Position numbers and translations under genes: made by a program. Of a stretch of 64,000 bases of DNA, positions 37,407 through 45,503 are shown in pieces; the first letter of the stretch is position 1, and every line of letters begins with the position of its first letter. The notes beneath the pieces were generated by a model. That model searched no databases and was not told where the DNA came from. It saw only the letters and a list, made by a program, of their open reading frames with translations. The stretch spans positions 496,001 through 560,000 of the forward strand of contig CAVOXF010000006.1 in NCBI GenBank assembly GCA_963700375.1, written 5' to 3'. Origin of the DNA: JAHEEL01 sp963700375. Lineage in GTDB: Bacteria; Actinomycetota; Acidimicrobiia; Spongiisociales; UBA5794.

Positions 37407-38323
37407 CTGAGCGTCCCCCCCGTCAGTTCGACGCTCCGATGGGCAATAGCATTGATGCGGTCCCGATCGTGGGACACGACGACAACCGCTCCACCTTCCG
37501 CCGCCTTCCGTTCGATGAGACCTTCAACGAGATCGACGGCATCTCGATCGAGGGCAGAGTGAGGTTCGTCGAGCAACAACAGTGACCGGTCGATCATCAG
37601 CTCCCGCGCGAACTCAGTCCGACGCTGCATTCCATGCGACGACGCTCCGGCGAGGCGATTCGCGGCACCGGACAATCCGACCGCGGTGAGCGCCTCGTCT
37701 ACCCGATCGAGTGACACCCCCGCGACGCGTCCCGCGTAGCGAAGATTCTCGGCGAGCGTGAGCTCCGGAAAGAGCCCGGGAACGTGACCGACCATGCCGA
37801 TCCGACGCCGCACGTCGTACCGGTCCGATGATGTCAGATCGGCTCCGAGCACGATCCCCGTGCCCTGCGCCGGTCGTATGAGGGTTGCGATCAGCCGGAG
37901 CGCCGTCGTCTTTCCTGCACCGTTCGCTCCGAACAGTCCAACGACTTCACCGGCTCCGACTTCGAGATTCACGTCGCGGAGGATCTGCGTCGACCCAATC
38001 CGAACCCCGGCACCTTTCAGCACGACAAGCGGAGCAACGGCCGCCTCCCCAAGCGGCGGATCGGCCCCCGGGTCGGCGGACGAGGCCGCGGGCGTACGAC
38101 TCACGAGCCCTGCACGTCGGATACCGGGAGAGTTCGCTCTCCGCGCATCGTGCTCTCCGGGTGCCTCCGCACCGTCGTCTGATTCACCGCTTCTCCCCGC
38201 ATCCGGTCCGTCGCACACCGAGACTGCAATTGGAGCGACTCTACCGCTCGTGACGTCAACCGGAACCTCGCGTCGCACGCACGGGAATGAGCGATTGGAA
38301 CCGTGCGCCATCGAATGGGCCAC
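37403..38323 (-). CDS. ccmA: ABC ATPase CcmA with N-terminal extension
   Basis: ABC ATPase: Walker A GLFGANGAGKTTALRLI, signature ASSHGMQRRTEFARELM (variant), Walker B SLLLLDEPHSALD. From the GTG at 38323, directly abutting the stop of the 14-heme cytochrome gene, it has about 95 extra Ala/Gly/Asp-rich residues before VVLKGAGVRI. The true start could be an internal GTG. As CcmA it powers CcmBC. It links the cytochrome and maturation genes in one transcript. Confidence 0.88.
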   Translation of the reverse strand: MAHSMAHGSNRSFPCVRREVPVDVTSGRVAPIAVSVCDGPDAGRSGESDDGAEAPGEHDARRANSPGIRRAGLVSRTPAASSADPGADPPLGEAAVAPLVVLKGAGVRIGSTQILRDVNLEVGAGEVVGLFGANGAGKTTALRLIATLIRPAQGTGIVLGADLTSSDRYDVRRRIGMVGHVPGLFPELTLAENLRYAGRVAGVSLDRVDEALTAVGLSGAANRLAGASSHGMQRRTEFARELMIDRSLLLLDEPHSALDRDAVDLVEGLIERKAAEGGAVVVVSHDRDRINAIAHRSVELTGGTLR

Positions 38324-39430
38324 TCACGGCTGAAGCCTCAGCCACCGATCCACGAATCTCAGCCGATCATCTTGGAAGTCGGTTTCGCCGTTGATGTGGC
38401 ATTGGGCGCAGGTTGTTGATGCGTGGCACGAGAAGCAGATCGCTTCACCGAATCTCACGACATTCGGATGCGCGAGGAGCCAGGGCTGCTCTGCGTCGTC
38501 TTCGGGATGGTGACACGAGTCACAGTCGTTCCGCACCTCGCCATCTTCGTCGGATTCGTGGCATGTAGCGCAACTGCCGCCGTCGTCTTCGAATGAGGCA
38601 ATCGCATGGTCGGCCTCGTACCAGCCCTCCGGGTGTGGCAAGTCGACACCATGGCATGCGGTGCAGAAGTCCGGCTGGACGTGGCACGTGGAGCACGACT
38701 CGCCGCCGTCGCTGTTGACAGCACCTCCATGGGCGGTGGCCCAAGGTTCGCTCTGAATACCGCCCGGATGGTGACACGTGTCGCAGTCGCTGCGCGCTTC
38801 CCCGATCTCTGCGCCTCCGTGACACGTGGCGCAGCTGTCTCCTTCGGCTTCCTCGAACGCTGCGGCGTGCTGGTCTTCGTACCAACCCTCGGGGTGGGGC
38901 ATCTCAAGGCCGTGACAGGTATCGCAGAACTGCTCTTCCTGGTGACAGGACGTACAGGTTGGGTCCGCATCGGGGAGACCGATACCGTGGCCCCTGGCCC
39001 AGCCTGGGTCGACGTGGCTCGGTGGCCTGGGAACCACCGAGAGGGGATGGCAGGACGAGCAGGGCAGCGGCGCGACGGCATCGACGCCGTGGCAGTCGAA
39101 GCACGTGTCCATGGCGGGTTTGATGGTCTGCTCGTCAACGTGTGTCTCAACCGGATGGCACGAGCCGCACCCGACGGAGTCGGAGGCTGCATCATGTTCT
39201 GCGTGATCAAAGATCAGAGTCTCGGGACGGTTGCCCGACCCGCTCTGATCGAGATCGACGTGACATTCTGAACAGCCGGAGAATTCGCTGTTGCTGGGGA
39301 CCGTTGTGGTCGGTCCAGGAAGCTCGTCCGACGACGCAGTCCCGCCTGACGTACAACCCGCGGAGAGGACAGCGATGAGCACTATTCCCCCTACGGACAC
39401 GCCGCGGCCGATCATTCGGCGCCGGGTCAT
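38324..39430 (-). CDS. Multiheme (14 CxxCH) cytochrome c lipoprotein
   Basis: About 368 residues from the ATG at 39430. A lipoprotein signal ends LIAVLSAGC, followed by a Thr/Pro/Ser spacer. I count 14 CxxCH motifs (for example GCSECH, GCGSCH, CFDCH, PCSSCH, CTSCH, FCDTCH, CATCH, CDTCHH). The modules HGLEMPHPEGWYEDQH and HGVDLPHPEGWYEADH show internal duplication. It should sit on the outer face of the membrane or in the wall, passing electrons between carriers. No catalytic pocket can be assigned. It ends one base before ccmA begins. Confidence 0.93.
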   Translation of the reverse strand: MTRRRMIGRGVSVGGIVLIAVLSAGCTSGGTASSDELPGPTTTVPSNSEFSGCSECHVDLDQSGSGNRPETLIFDHAEHDAASDSVGCGSCHPVETHVDEQTIKPAMDTCFDCHGVDAVAPLPCSSCHPLSVVPRPPSHVDPGWARGHGIGLPDADPTCTSCHQEEQFCDTCHGLEMPHPEGWYEDQHAAAFEEAEGDSCATCHGGAEIGEARSDCDTCHHPGGIQSEPWATAHGGAVNSDGGESCSTCHVQPDFCTACHGVDLPHPEGWYEADHAIASFEDDGGSCATCHESDEDGEVRNDCDSCHHPEDDAEQPWLLAHPNVVRFGEAICFSCHASTTCAQCHINGETDFQDDRLRFVDRWLRLQP

Positions 39431-39434
39431 GCGA

Positions 39435-39448
39435 CGATACCGGTATCG
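39435..39448. promoter_or_regulatory. Perfect 14-bp palindrome at the 14-heme gene start
   Basis: CGATACCGGTATCG is self-complementary over 14 bp and ends 5 bp before the ATG at 39430, where a ribosome-binding site should be; no clear one is visible. It could be an operator or an mRNA hairpin controlling initiation. Confidence 0.4.
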
Positions 39449-39633
39449 GAACGAGCCGACGGGTGCTGTGGATACCTCGCCCGGGCCCCGCGCCGGCAGC
39501 GATCGGGGACGACTACCCACGATCGCGCTGCGACCTGCTGCCTGTGTTGCATCGGCGACGTCCTATCTCCGTTCGATGCGCTCCCGCCCACACCCCGTCG
39601 AGACAACACCGTATCCGGGCTGATCCCGGTGAC

Positions 39634-39649
39634 ATAGGGCCGAATGTCC
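39634..39649 (+). promoter_or_regulatory. DosR-like box copy 1
   Basis: ATAGGGCCGAATGTCC, a GGGC/GTCC near-inverted repeat about 205 bp upstream of the 14-heme cytochrome start. It is one of six similar sites in the 39.6-46.7 kb gaps. The regulator is inferred only by resemblance to GGGACnnnnGTCCC boxes. Confidence 0.4.
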
Positions 39650-39921
39650 GAATCCCCGGCACTCTTGCTCTGATCACGCGAGGCGGAGGAGGGCGATCGT
39701 TCGGACAATCCGTTCGGGATCCCGGCGAGGCGTTCGAAACGCATTCCGACCGCACACGCTGAGAGAAGCCGACCAACCTCGGCGGTCACCGTAGCCCGGT
39801 TCCGCCGCCGTGGTCCGTCCGACCGGTCGCGAGGTCCACGACGAACGACTCCCCCCGAATCGGCACGTCGGACCGCTCGGCCAACCGGGATCGAGCATGG
39901 GGATCCGCTCGTCCGCTCCTC

Positions 39922-41505
39922 CTAGTATCCCTCTTCGGGCGTGTGACAACCGGTGCAGTTGATCTCACGCCACGTGTCGCCGATGTCGACCGGGTGGACG
40001 AACTCGAGACCGTCCAGATCCTGGTCCAGGTCGCTGACGTTGTCCGCCGGTCCCTGCGCCACGATCGTGTGGCACGAATCGCATTCCTTCGTGATGGTAT
40101 TCCCCGACTCGTCGACCAGGTCCGATCCGTGGCACCGGAAGCAGCCATCGTTGACGAAATGGCTCAGATTGTTGAGATGCGCTCGGTAGTCGGTCTTCAT
40201 CTCCGGGAAGAAGTTATGGGCGTAGATGTCGACGAGGGTGTCGGTGGCGCGCTCGATATCGCCGCTGAGCGCATCGGCTCGATCGGGGTACGTCTCCCAG
40301 TAGAAGGCAGCGAGAGCGGACCGAATCGCCTCCTGCGCCTCGTCCTGGGTGTCGTACGGTGCGTTGAGCAACTCGAGTCCGTTTCGCCGTACGAATGGCA
40401 GGTCGTCGGAGATGCTTCCAAGAGCTATCGCCTGGTTCACCGCAACCGCAGGAGGCAGGAACTTGTGGCTCGGGCGATTGTGGCAATCCACACAGTCGAA
40501 GACGCGCACGTCGGTGTCTGCGTCCTCCGGATCGGGATAGGGAATGTTGGGATTTGAGAACACGCTCACGGTTCCGTCGTCGCGCGTCACCCGCACCCAT
40601 GGGATCACCTGGCGCTGGTCATCGAGTGCCAGGTACTCGATCGTCTTCCCGACAAGCATGTGATAGTGGATGCCGTCGCTCCCGGCGTCTTGCGTCCCCG
40701 CCACGCCGCCGACGTTGACGGCCAGGCTGATCGTCCAGGGTGAGTTGGCTTCGTCTGACCGGTAGTAGTGCTGGGTGATCAGCTTGCGCCCATAGAACTG
40801 GCTTGGCCAGTGGCACTGTTCGCAGGTTTGTTGCGCAGGCCGGAGATTCTCGACCGGGGTCGCGATCGGGCGGTCGTACGTGTTGGTCACGGTCTTCACG
40901 ACCTGCCGGATTCCGTCGATCTTCGACCTGACCCAGAACGACGCCCCGGATCCGATGTGGCATTCGGCGCACGGTACCTGTGCGTGCGGCGAGTTCTGAT
41001 AGGTGGTGTTCTCCGGTCCCATCACCGTGTGGCAGGTCTCGCCGCAGAAGGCCACGGAGTCCGTCGTCTCGTAGCCCTTGAAGCCCGCCCACCCGGTTGT
41101 GATCAGGATCACGACTCCCAGGCCGAGGAACAGCCAGAGGTTTCGCATGTACTTCGGATTGGAGGGTTCGATGCGAAGGTTGAACCGAACGTTCTCTCCC
41201 CGCTTTCTTGCACCCACGATCTGGATGCGCATGGCAAGCAGGAACAGGAGCAGGCCGAGGATGGCAACCGCGGGAACGGCGAAGTAGGTGACGAGGGATC
41301 GATAGGCATTCTCGCCGCTCGACGTCAGGTCGATGCCGACCAGCAGGACGAATATGAGCGTGCCGCCCAGCACAAGGGCGCCACCGATCGCGGCGAGCGG
41401 GTGGCGGTAGAGGCTTCGCGCCTCGACGACCGGCTCGGTAGGGGTCGGTTCCGCGGGTGGCGTTTCAGGTGTGGGCGTGTCGGCCGGCGGTTCGTCGTTC
41501 GCCAT
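39922..41505 (-). CDS. NapC/NirT-like membrane cytochrome c with seven heme sites
   Basis: A 527-residue protein. A Pro/Thr-rich N-terminus is followed by three helices (about 38-60, 75-95, 125-145), then an extracytoplasmic multiheme domain. Heme motifs are CGETCH (a CX3CH variant), CAECH, CEQCH, CVDCH, CFRCH, CDSCH and CTGCH. The block AFCGETCHTVMGPENTTY with SPHAQVPCAECHIGSGASFW resembles NapC/NirT quinol dehydrogenases. It should take electrons from menaquinol and feed the neighbouring soluble or wall cytochromes. The start is the ATG at 41505. Confidence 0.9.
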   Translation of the reverse strand: MANDEPPADTPTPETPPAEPTPTEPVVEARSLYRHPLAAIGGALVLGGTLIFVLLVGIDLTSSGENAYRSLVTYFAVPAVAILGLLLFLLAMRIQIVGARKRGENVRFNLRIEPSNPKYMRNLWLFLGLGVVILITTGWAGFKGYETTDSVAFCGETCHTVMGPENTTYQNSPHAQVPCAECHIGSGASFWVRSKIDGIRQVVKTVTNTYDRPIATPVENLRPAQQTCEQCHWPSQFYGRKLITQHYYRSDEANSPWTISLAVNVGGVAGTQDAGSDGIHYHMLVGKTIEYLALDDQRQVIPWVRVTRDDGTVSVFSNPNIPYPDPEDADTDVRVFDCVDCHNRPSHKFLPPAVAVNQAIALGSISDDLPFVRRNGLELLNAPYDTQDEAQEAIRSALAAFYWETYPDRADALSGDIERATDTLVDIYAHNFFPEMKTDYRAHLNNLSHFVNDGCFRCHGSDLVDESGNTITKECDSCHTIVAQGPADNVSDLDQDLDGLEFVHPVDIGDTWREINCTGCHTPEEGY

Positions 41506-41609
41506 CTAGAGCCCTCCCTCGTGAGCTGATCCTAGCAATTCTCCCTCCACGGTTCCTGCGCCCCGCGGGTGGTCAACGATCGTGGGCACGAGTGAGTCCG
41601 GGGTCCGTT

Positions 41610-41621
41610 GGGCCGAAGCCC
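41610..41621 (+). promoter_or_regulatory. DosR-like box copy 2
   Basis: GGGCCGAAGCCC lies 105 bp upstream of the NapC-like cytochrome start, in the 178-bp gap behind the cytochrome b gene. Arms GGGC/GCCC match perfectly around a 4-nt centre. Confidence 0.4.
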
Positions 41622-41683
41622 GTGTCGCACCGACCCCTCGTGTGCCACCGCCGTCACACTGCGGTCGACCGCACCGCGTACGA

Positions 41684-42541
41684 TTACGGCACATAGGGTG
41701 TGTAGATCTCGACGTCGAAGTCCGGAGGCACAACCGTCGTGATTGCTCCCTCCTGGTAGGTCAGGAAGACCAGGACAAACGCCACGCCGAGAACGACCAT
41801 CGCCGCGTACACCGGGAAGAACACGCGCCGCCGGCTGCGGAGCGTCTCGGGAGGAATCGAGATCGTGTCCCCGCCGGCCTCGATCTCAGCGAGCTGGACC
41901 GGGTGCTCGTCGTTCATCTCCTCCTCGTCCAGATACCCGGTGAAGATCGACCGGTTGAATCGTCTCACGTGCACGAAGTACGTGTGCCACACGAGGATCG
42001 CCAGGACCGCAAGGATCGCCTCTCCGCCGTGCGCAGCTTTTGCGGCGGGGATGAACTCGCCGGGGAGGAACTTCGTCGTTGCGATCGGGTTCCACATCAT
42101 GAGGCCCGTCACGGCCATCATCACCGTTCCCCAGATGATCGACCAGTACTCCAGCTTCTCGGAGAATGTGAACTTCCCCTCGAGTGCTCGATCACGGCGA
42201 AAACCAAGGTTGTAGGCGACCGAGTGCGCGGCGGCTCGAACGTCGTTGAGGTTGGGGAGCATCTGCTTTCCAGTTCGTTTCACGAAGAAGCGATACCCGG
42301 CCGTGCCGAGGTGGTAGGCGGTAGCGATCAAGACCGCGACGGCGAACGATCGATGGATGAAGCGGGTGTTGTTGATGCCGCCCAGGCCGCCAATGATCGC
42401 CTTCGGGAACGGCGACTCCGACCACATCTGCACGAGTCCCGTGATGGCCAGGCCGGTGAAAGCAATGACCTGAACCCAATGCTCGAGGCGGTCCGACAAC
42501 GTGAACCGAGCGAAGCGGCGCTGGGCGGAATCATCGGTCAT
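41684..42541 (-). CDS. Membrane cytochrome b subunit (formate dehydrogenase gamma/Ni-Fe hydrogenase b type)
   Basis: A 285-residue integral membrane protein with four family helices plus a C-terminal one. Candidate heme b ligand histidines are in LSDRLEHWVQVIAFTGLAIT, NTRFIHRSFAVAVLIATAYH and AILVWHTYFVHVRRF. It probably transfers electrons between menaquinol and the 9-heme cytochrome whose stop overlaps its start by 4 nt, an arrangement like Cbc-type b/c complexes. No catalytic molybdoenzyme or hydrogenase gene is adjacent. Confidence 0.88.
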   Translation of the reverse strand: MTDDSAQRRFARFTLSDRLEHWVQVIAFTGLAITGLVQMWSESPFPKAIIGGLGGINNTRFIHRSFAVAVLIATAYHLGTAGYRFFVKRTGKQMLPNLNDVRAAAHSVAYNLGFRRDRALEGKFTFSEKLEYWSIIWGTVMMAVTGLMMWNPIATTKFLPGEFIPAAKAAHGGEAILAVLAILVWHTYFVHVRRFNRSIFTGYLDEEEMNDEHPVQLAEIEAGGDTISIPPETLRSRRRVFFPVYAAMVVLGVAFVLVFLTYQEGAITTVVPPDFDVEIYTPYVP

Positions 42542-43623
42542 GCGACGCGCTCCCTTCTCCTGCGCAGGCGTCCAAAGATGTCAATTGCGACGTAGACCAG
42601 CATTCCGCCGATCACCACCGGAATGGCGATCCGGTAGAACCACCGCACGTAGTAGGTGATCGGCCACTCCGTGGAACTCGCGGAGTAGTGGCTCATCCAA
42701 GCTTCGGGAAAGGCCGCTTCCGCATTCGGGTGACAGTGCTGACAGGTCGCCAGGAGATTCTCCTTCGCCACCGAACTGCCGGCGTCATCCGCCGGCCGAA
42801 TGTCGTGGACGCCGTGACACGAGATACACACGGGAGCGTTCGTGTCCTGGTCGGGTGTGATCTCCTGGAAGAGCGTGATCGTCCTCCCGTGGAAGTCGGC
42901 CACGTAGGTGTTGAACACATCGGTGTTGATCCCATACTTGGCCATCAACTCCTCGTCCGCATGGCAGGTCGCGCAGATCTCTGGAGAGAAGAGGTGGAAC
43001 TGTCCGCGACTCGGTCCGGCGATCTCGTGGACGCCGTGGCAGTCGGTGCATGTCGGCACGTCGGGATTCCCATCAACCAGAGCACTCCCATGAACGCTCT
43101 CCGCATACCGATCGTAGATCTCCGAATGACATGTTCGGCATGTCTCAGGGATCGCCGTGCGACTGATAGGCGGGTCCGCTACGTAGTGCGGATCGTGACA
43201 ATCTGAGCAGACCGCCGCCTGCTCGTTGCCCTCGGCCCGAGCCTGAGCGTGGACGCTGTCATCGACGACGGCCTGCTCGCGGTGACATACGACGCACCCG
43301 TCGGATTTCTCAATCGCATACTCGCGCGCGTTGTCGACTTCGAGCGGATCATGGGGGATCGCCGTGATTTCTGTGTGACAGAGAATGCACTTCAGGTCCC
43401 ATTCGGCATGAAGCGAGTTGTGCCACAGCTCCTCGTCGATGCCAAGGTCGAGGGTATCGCCGGAGGGCAGGACCATTGAGGCCCGTGGCTGACCGTGACA
43501 CGCGAGGCATGTGTCGTTGTCCCAATCCAAGGACTCCTGGGCGTCCGCGCGGTCCGCCGCACCTCCGACGAGCACGACGAGGATGCCGCCCATCACTATG
43601 AGGCTCCTGACCAGTCGAGTCAC
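42538..43623 (-). CDS. Nine-heme membrane-anchored cytochrome c
   Basis: About 361 residues from the GTG at 43623 (AAGGG 7 nt upstream). A signal peptide ends near AADRADAQES. Nine CxxCH motifs follow: CLACH, CILCH, CVVCH, CSDCH, CRTCH, CTDCH, CATCH, CISCH, CQHCH. Near the C-terminus are one helix (YRIAIPVVIGGMLVYVAIDI) and a basic tail, so the domain faces outward. The pattern DCHGVHEI and SCHGVHDI recalls cytochromes paired with cytochrome b in menaquinol-oxidising complexes. Coupled to the cytochrome b gene. Confidence 0.92.
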   Translation of the reverse strand: MTRLVRSLIVMGGILVVLVGGAADRADAQESLDWDNDTCLACHGQPRASMVLPSGDTLDLGIDEELWHNSLHAEWDLKCILCHTEITAIPHDPLEVDNAREYAIEKSDGCVVCHREQAVVDDSVHAQARAEGNEQAAVCSDCHDPHYVADPPISRTAIPETCRTCHSEIYDRYAESVHGSALVDGNPDVPTCTDCHGVHEIAGPSRGQFHLFSPEICATCHADEELMAKYGINTDVFNTYVADFHGRTITLFQEITPDQDTNAPVCISCHGVHDIRPADDAGSSVAKENLLATCQHCHPNAEAAFPEAWMSHYSASSTEWPITYYVRWFYRIAIPVVIGGMLVYVAIDIFGRLRRRRERVA

Positions 43624-44035
43624 CGTCTGCCCTTCATCGCGAACTCTCGCACACTCTGCTGGCTCCGCACATACGGCAGGACGTTCCGCTCGATCCCGGC
43701 CGTATCCGTCGGGCCGGTCCGTCCGGGCGCACCGCCATGCCATCTCTTCTCCCCGCGTTGGCCCACATAGAACGGCACCTCGTCACGCATCGATAGAGAC
43801 CAATGACCCAACGTTCCGGACGCACGGCCCGCCGAGCACGCCCCAGGGCCTGCACAGCCGGATCCGGCGACGCCGAGCATCGCCCGCAACCGCCGCGTTC
43901 GTCATTGCACCGGCACCATGGCAGCTGCCCCGGTCAACCATGAAAGCCGCAGCCCATCGTTCGCCAGTGCACAAACCTCACAACGATCCTCTCCACAGCG
44001 TGCGACAACCGTATCGCGAAGCGCAGAGGCCAGGG

Positions 44036-44053
44036 AGGGTCCTTCGGCCGTAG
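44036..44053 (-). promoter_or_regulatory. DosR-like box copy 3 (weak)
   Basis: On the minus strand CTACGGCCGAAGGACCCT, the weakest of the six sites, about 415 bp upstream of the 9-heme start. Confidence 0.25.
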
Positions 44054-44068
44054 TTCGTCGATGAGATA

Positions 44069-44092
44069 CGATGACGATGACGATGACGATGG
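44069..44092. repeat. GATGAC hexanucleotide microsatellite
   Basis: CGATGA is repeated nearly four times in tandem in non-coding sequence. Simple repeat; no function is assigned. Confidence 0.8.
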
Positions 44093-44352
44093 TGGTACGA
44101 ACGTGGCGTATCGGTGGTGACGTGTCGCATCCGCCGGGGGGCGGATGACCGATCGGAGTTCGGTGATTGAACGACCGGTGTCGTTGAAGCCTGCGTTGAC
44201 CGGCATCGAACGCAATCCTCCGAATCAGCCCCTTGAACGGGCGAGAGGCCGTGTTGGCACGGATCTCGCGGCTCGGTGATCCGCCTCGGCTCTTCGACCG
44301 ACGGCCCCGAAGCAGCACGCCATGGCGATCGCCGTGGCGGTTGGTCCCGAGA

Positions 44353-44396
44353 CGAGCAAGGGGAGGGCTGCAATCGGCCAGCCCTCCCCTTGCTCG
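44353..44396 (-). terminator. Strong hairpin after the 6-heme gene
   Basis: CGAGCAAGGGGAGGGCTG (44353-44370) and its exact complement (44379-44396) form an 18-bp perfect stem with an 8-nt loop. It lies 43 bp beyond the stop of the 6-heme cytochrome gene and no long T-run follows. It probably separates that gene from the downstream 9-heme operon. Confidence 0.75.
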
Positions 44397-44438
44397 CATG
44401 TACTTGTCCCTCGGTTCGGAGGGATTGGTGATTGGCGC

Positions 44439-45503
44439 CTAGCCGGCGGCACCGCCTCCCGCGAGGGCATCGAGGCTTGCCGTGAGCAGCGCCTCTACGT
44501 AGCCCGGGTTGTGAACACCGAGGCTCTTGTCCTCAAGAGCGACGTAGATCCAGTTCCAGAGCGCTCCCGCGTCGGCTTCGGGGTACGACCCGACGACCGG
44601 CTCGCCCTCTTCCGTGAGCATGCCCTTTGCGATCAGCTGTGCTCCGAGTTCGTCGAGCAGCGCCTGAACCTCGGTCTGGACTCCATTGATGTCGAAGCTT
44701 TCAGCGCCCGAGTGGCATGCCTGGCAGGACTCGATCTTGGCCTCGAACGTGTGCGACATGGCTCCACCGAGGTGACAGGTCACGCAGGTGCCTTCCACGG
44801 AAGCATGTGCGCCGGCACTACCGGCAACATCGCCGGCGCCGGCGAGACCAAGCAGCATTGCACTCTGCGGACCGTGATGCGGACCCCAGTGCGTGCTCGT
44901 GACCTCGATCATCCCATCCACGGCTTCGTCGATCGGGCGACGTGGCTGGTGGCACGTGGCACACAGGTTGCCCTCGCCACCGTCAAATGTCGAGCCTTCG
45001 AACGCATAGAGCGCAACGGGTGCGGTCGACGCCAGGCCCCAGTCCTCACCCGTATAGGTGGTGTGGATCAGGTGGCAGGCCTTGCAGTCCTGACGGGTTG
45101 GGTTCGGATCTCCTGCCTCGACCGCATTCGGGCTGAGCCCGGCGGCGATCATCTCGGTGAACGCTCCACCGGAGTGGCAACCGGCACAATCGGCCGAGGT
45201 GCCGCGCGCAAATGCTTCTCCGGTTCCATGCAGGGACTCGCCCCATGAAGCTTGCTTGCCGGTGATGATCGTCGAGTCGTCGTGGCACCCGACGCAGGTA
45301 AGGTCGGCCATCGACGCCGACTCGCCGGCGGGACCGGCGGGACCGGCGGGACCGGCTGCACCGGCGGGACCCGTCTCGCCGGGGGGCCCCTGCTCACCAG
45401 CCGAGCCGCTACAGGCGGCCAGTATCAATACCAAGAGCACGCCGAGTACAGCGAGGCGCATCGGCCTCAGAATCCCCGGCAATCTTCCACTTACGCGACG
45501 CAT
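44439..45503 (-). CDS. Six-heme cytochrome c lipoprotein with collagen-like linker
   Basis: About 354 residues from the ATG at 45503, with AGGAGG 7 nt upstream. Lipobox LILAAC is followed by a collagen-like run of Gly-X-Y triplets (GEQGPPGETGPAG and onward, eight triplets), then a cytochrome domain with CVGCH, CAGCH, CKACH, CATCH, CVTCH and CQACH. The C-terminal 100 residues lack hemes (VQALLDELGAQLIAKGMLTE). This C-terminal part and the spacing resemble surface multiheme proteins of the ammonia-forming/doubled-CxxCH class. The linker probably projects the cytochrome through the wall. Monocistronic. Confidence 0.9.
   Translation of the reverse strand: MRRVSGRLPGILRPMRLAVLGVLLVLILAACSGSAGEQGPPGETGPAGAAGPAGPAGPAGESASMADLTCVGCHDDSTIITGKQASWGESLHGTGEAFARGTSADCAGCHSGGAFTEMIAAGLSPNAVEAGDPNPTRQDCKACHLIHTTYTGEDWGLASTAPVALYAFEGSTFDGGEGNLCATCHQPRRPIDEAVDGMIEVTSTHWGPHHGPQSAMLLGLAGAGDVAGSAGAHASVEGTCVTCHLGGAMSHTFEAKIESCQACHSGAESFDINGVQTEVQALLDELGAQLIAKGMLTEEGEPVVGSYPEADAGALWNWIYVALEDKSLGVHNPGYVEALLTASLDALAGGGAAG

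Larger units (their letters stand above)
39431..39921. other. 490-bp gap between 7-heme and 14-heme cytochrome genes
   Basis: No convincing gene: the open frames here are Arg/Ser-rich and lack start signals. It holds a 14-bp palindrome next to the 14-heme start and a copy of the recurrent GGGCC motif, so the 14-heme/ccm unit probably has its own promoter here. Confidence 0.5.
43624..44352. other. About 730-bp region without a supported gene
   Basis: This is the gap upstream of the 9-heme operon. Open frames are present on both strands but have Arg/Ser/Pro-rich shadow-like products and no ribosome-binding sites. It contains a GATGAC microsatellite and one reversed copy of the GGGCC motif. It may be a long regulatory leader or decayed sequence. 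Confidence 0.5.

Noticed and set aside
39427..39789. Open frame of 120 codons in the gap between cytochrome genes
   Set aside because: Low-complexity Ser/Arg composition, no family features, and it overlaps the likely promoter of the 14-heme gene. One stretch looked protein-like but could not be extended.
43511..44053. Open frame of 180 codons upstream of the 9-heme gene
   Set aside because: It starts antisense to the 9-heme signal region, has an Arg/Ser/Pro-rich product and no ribosome-binding site.
44069..44092. Possible CRISPR-like repeat
   Set aside because: The 6-bp tandem units have no spacers; it is a microsatellite.
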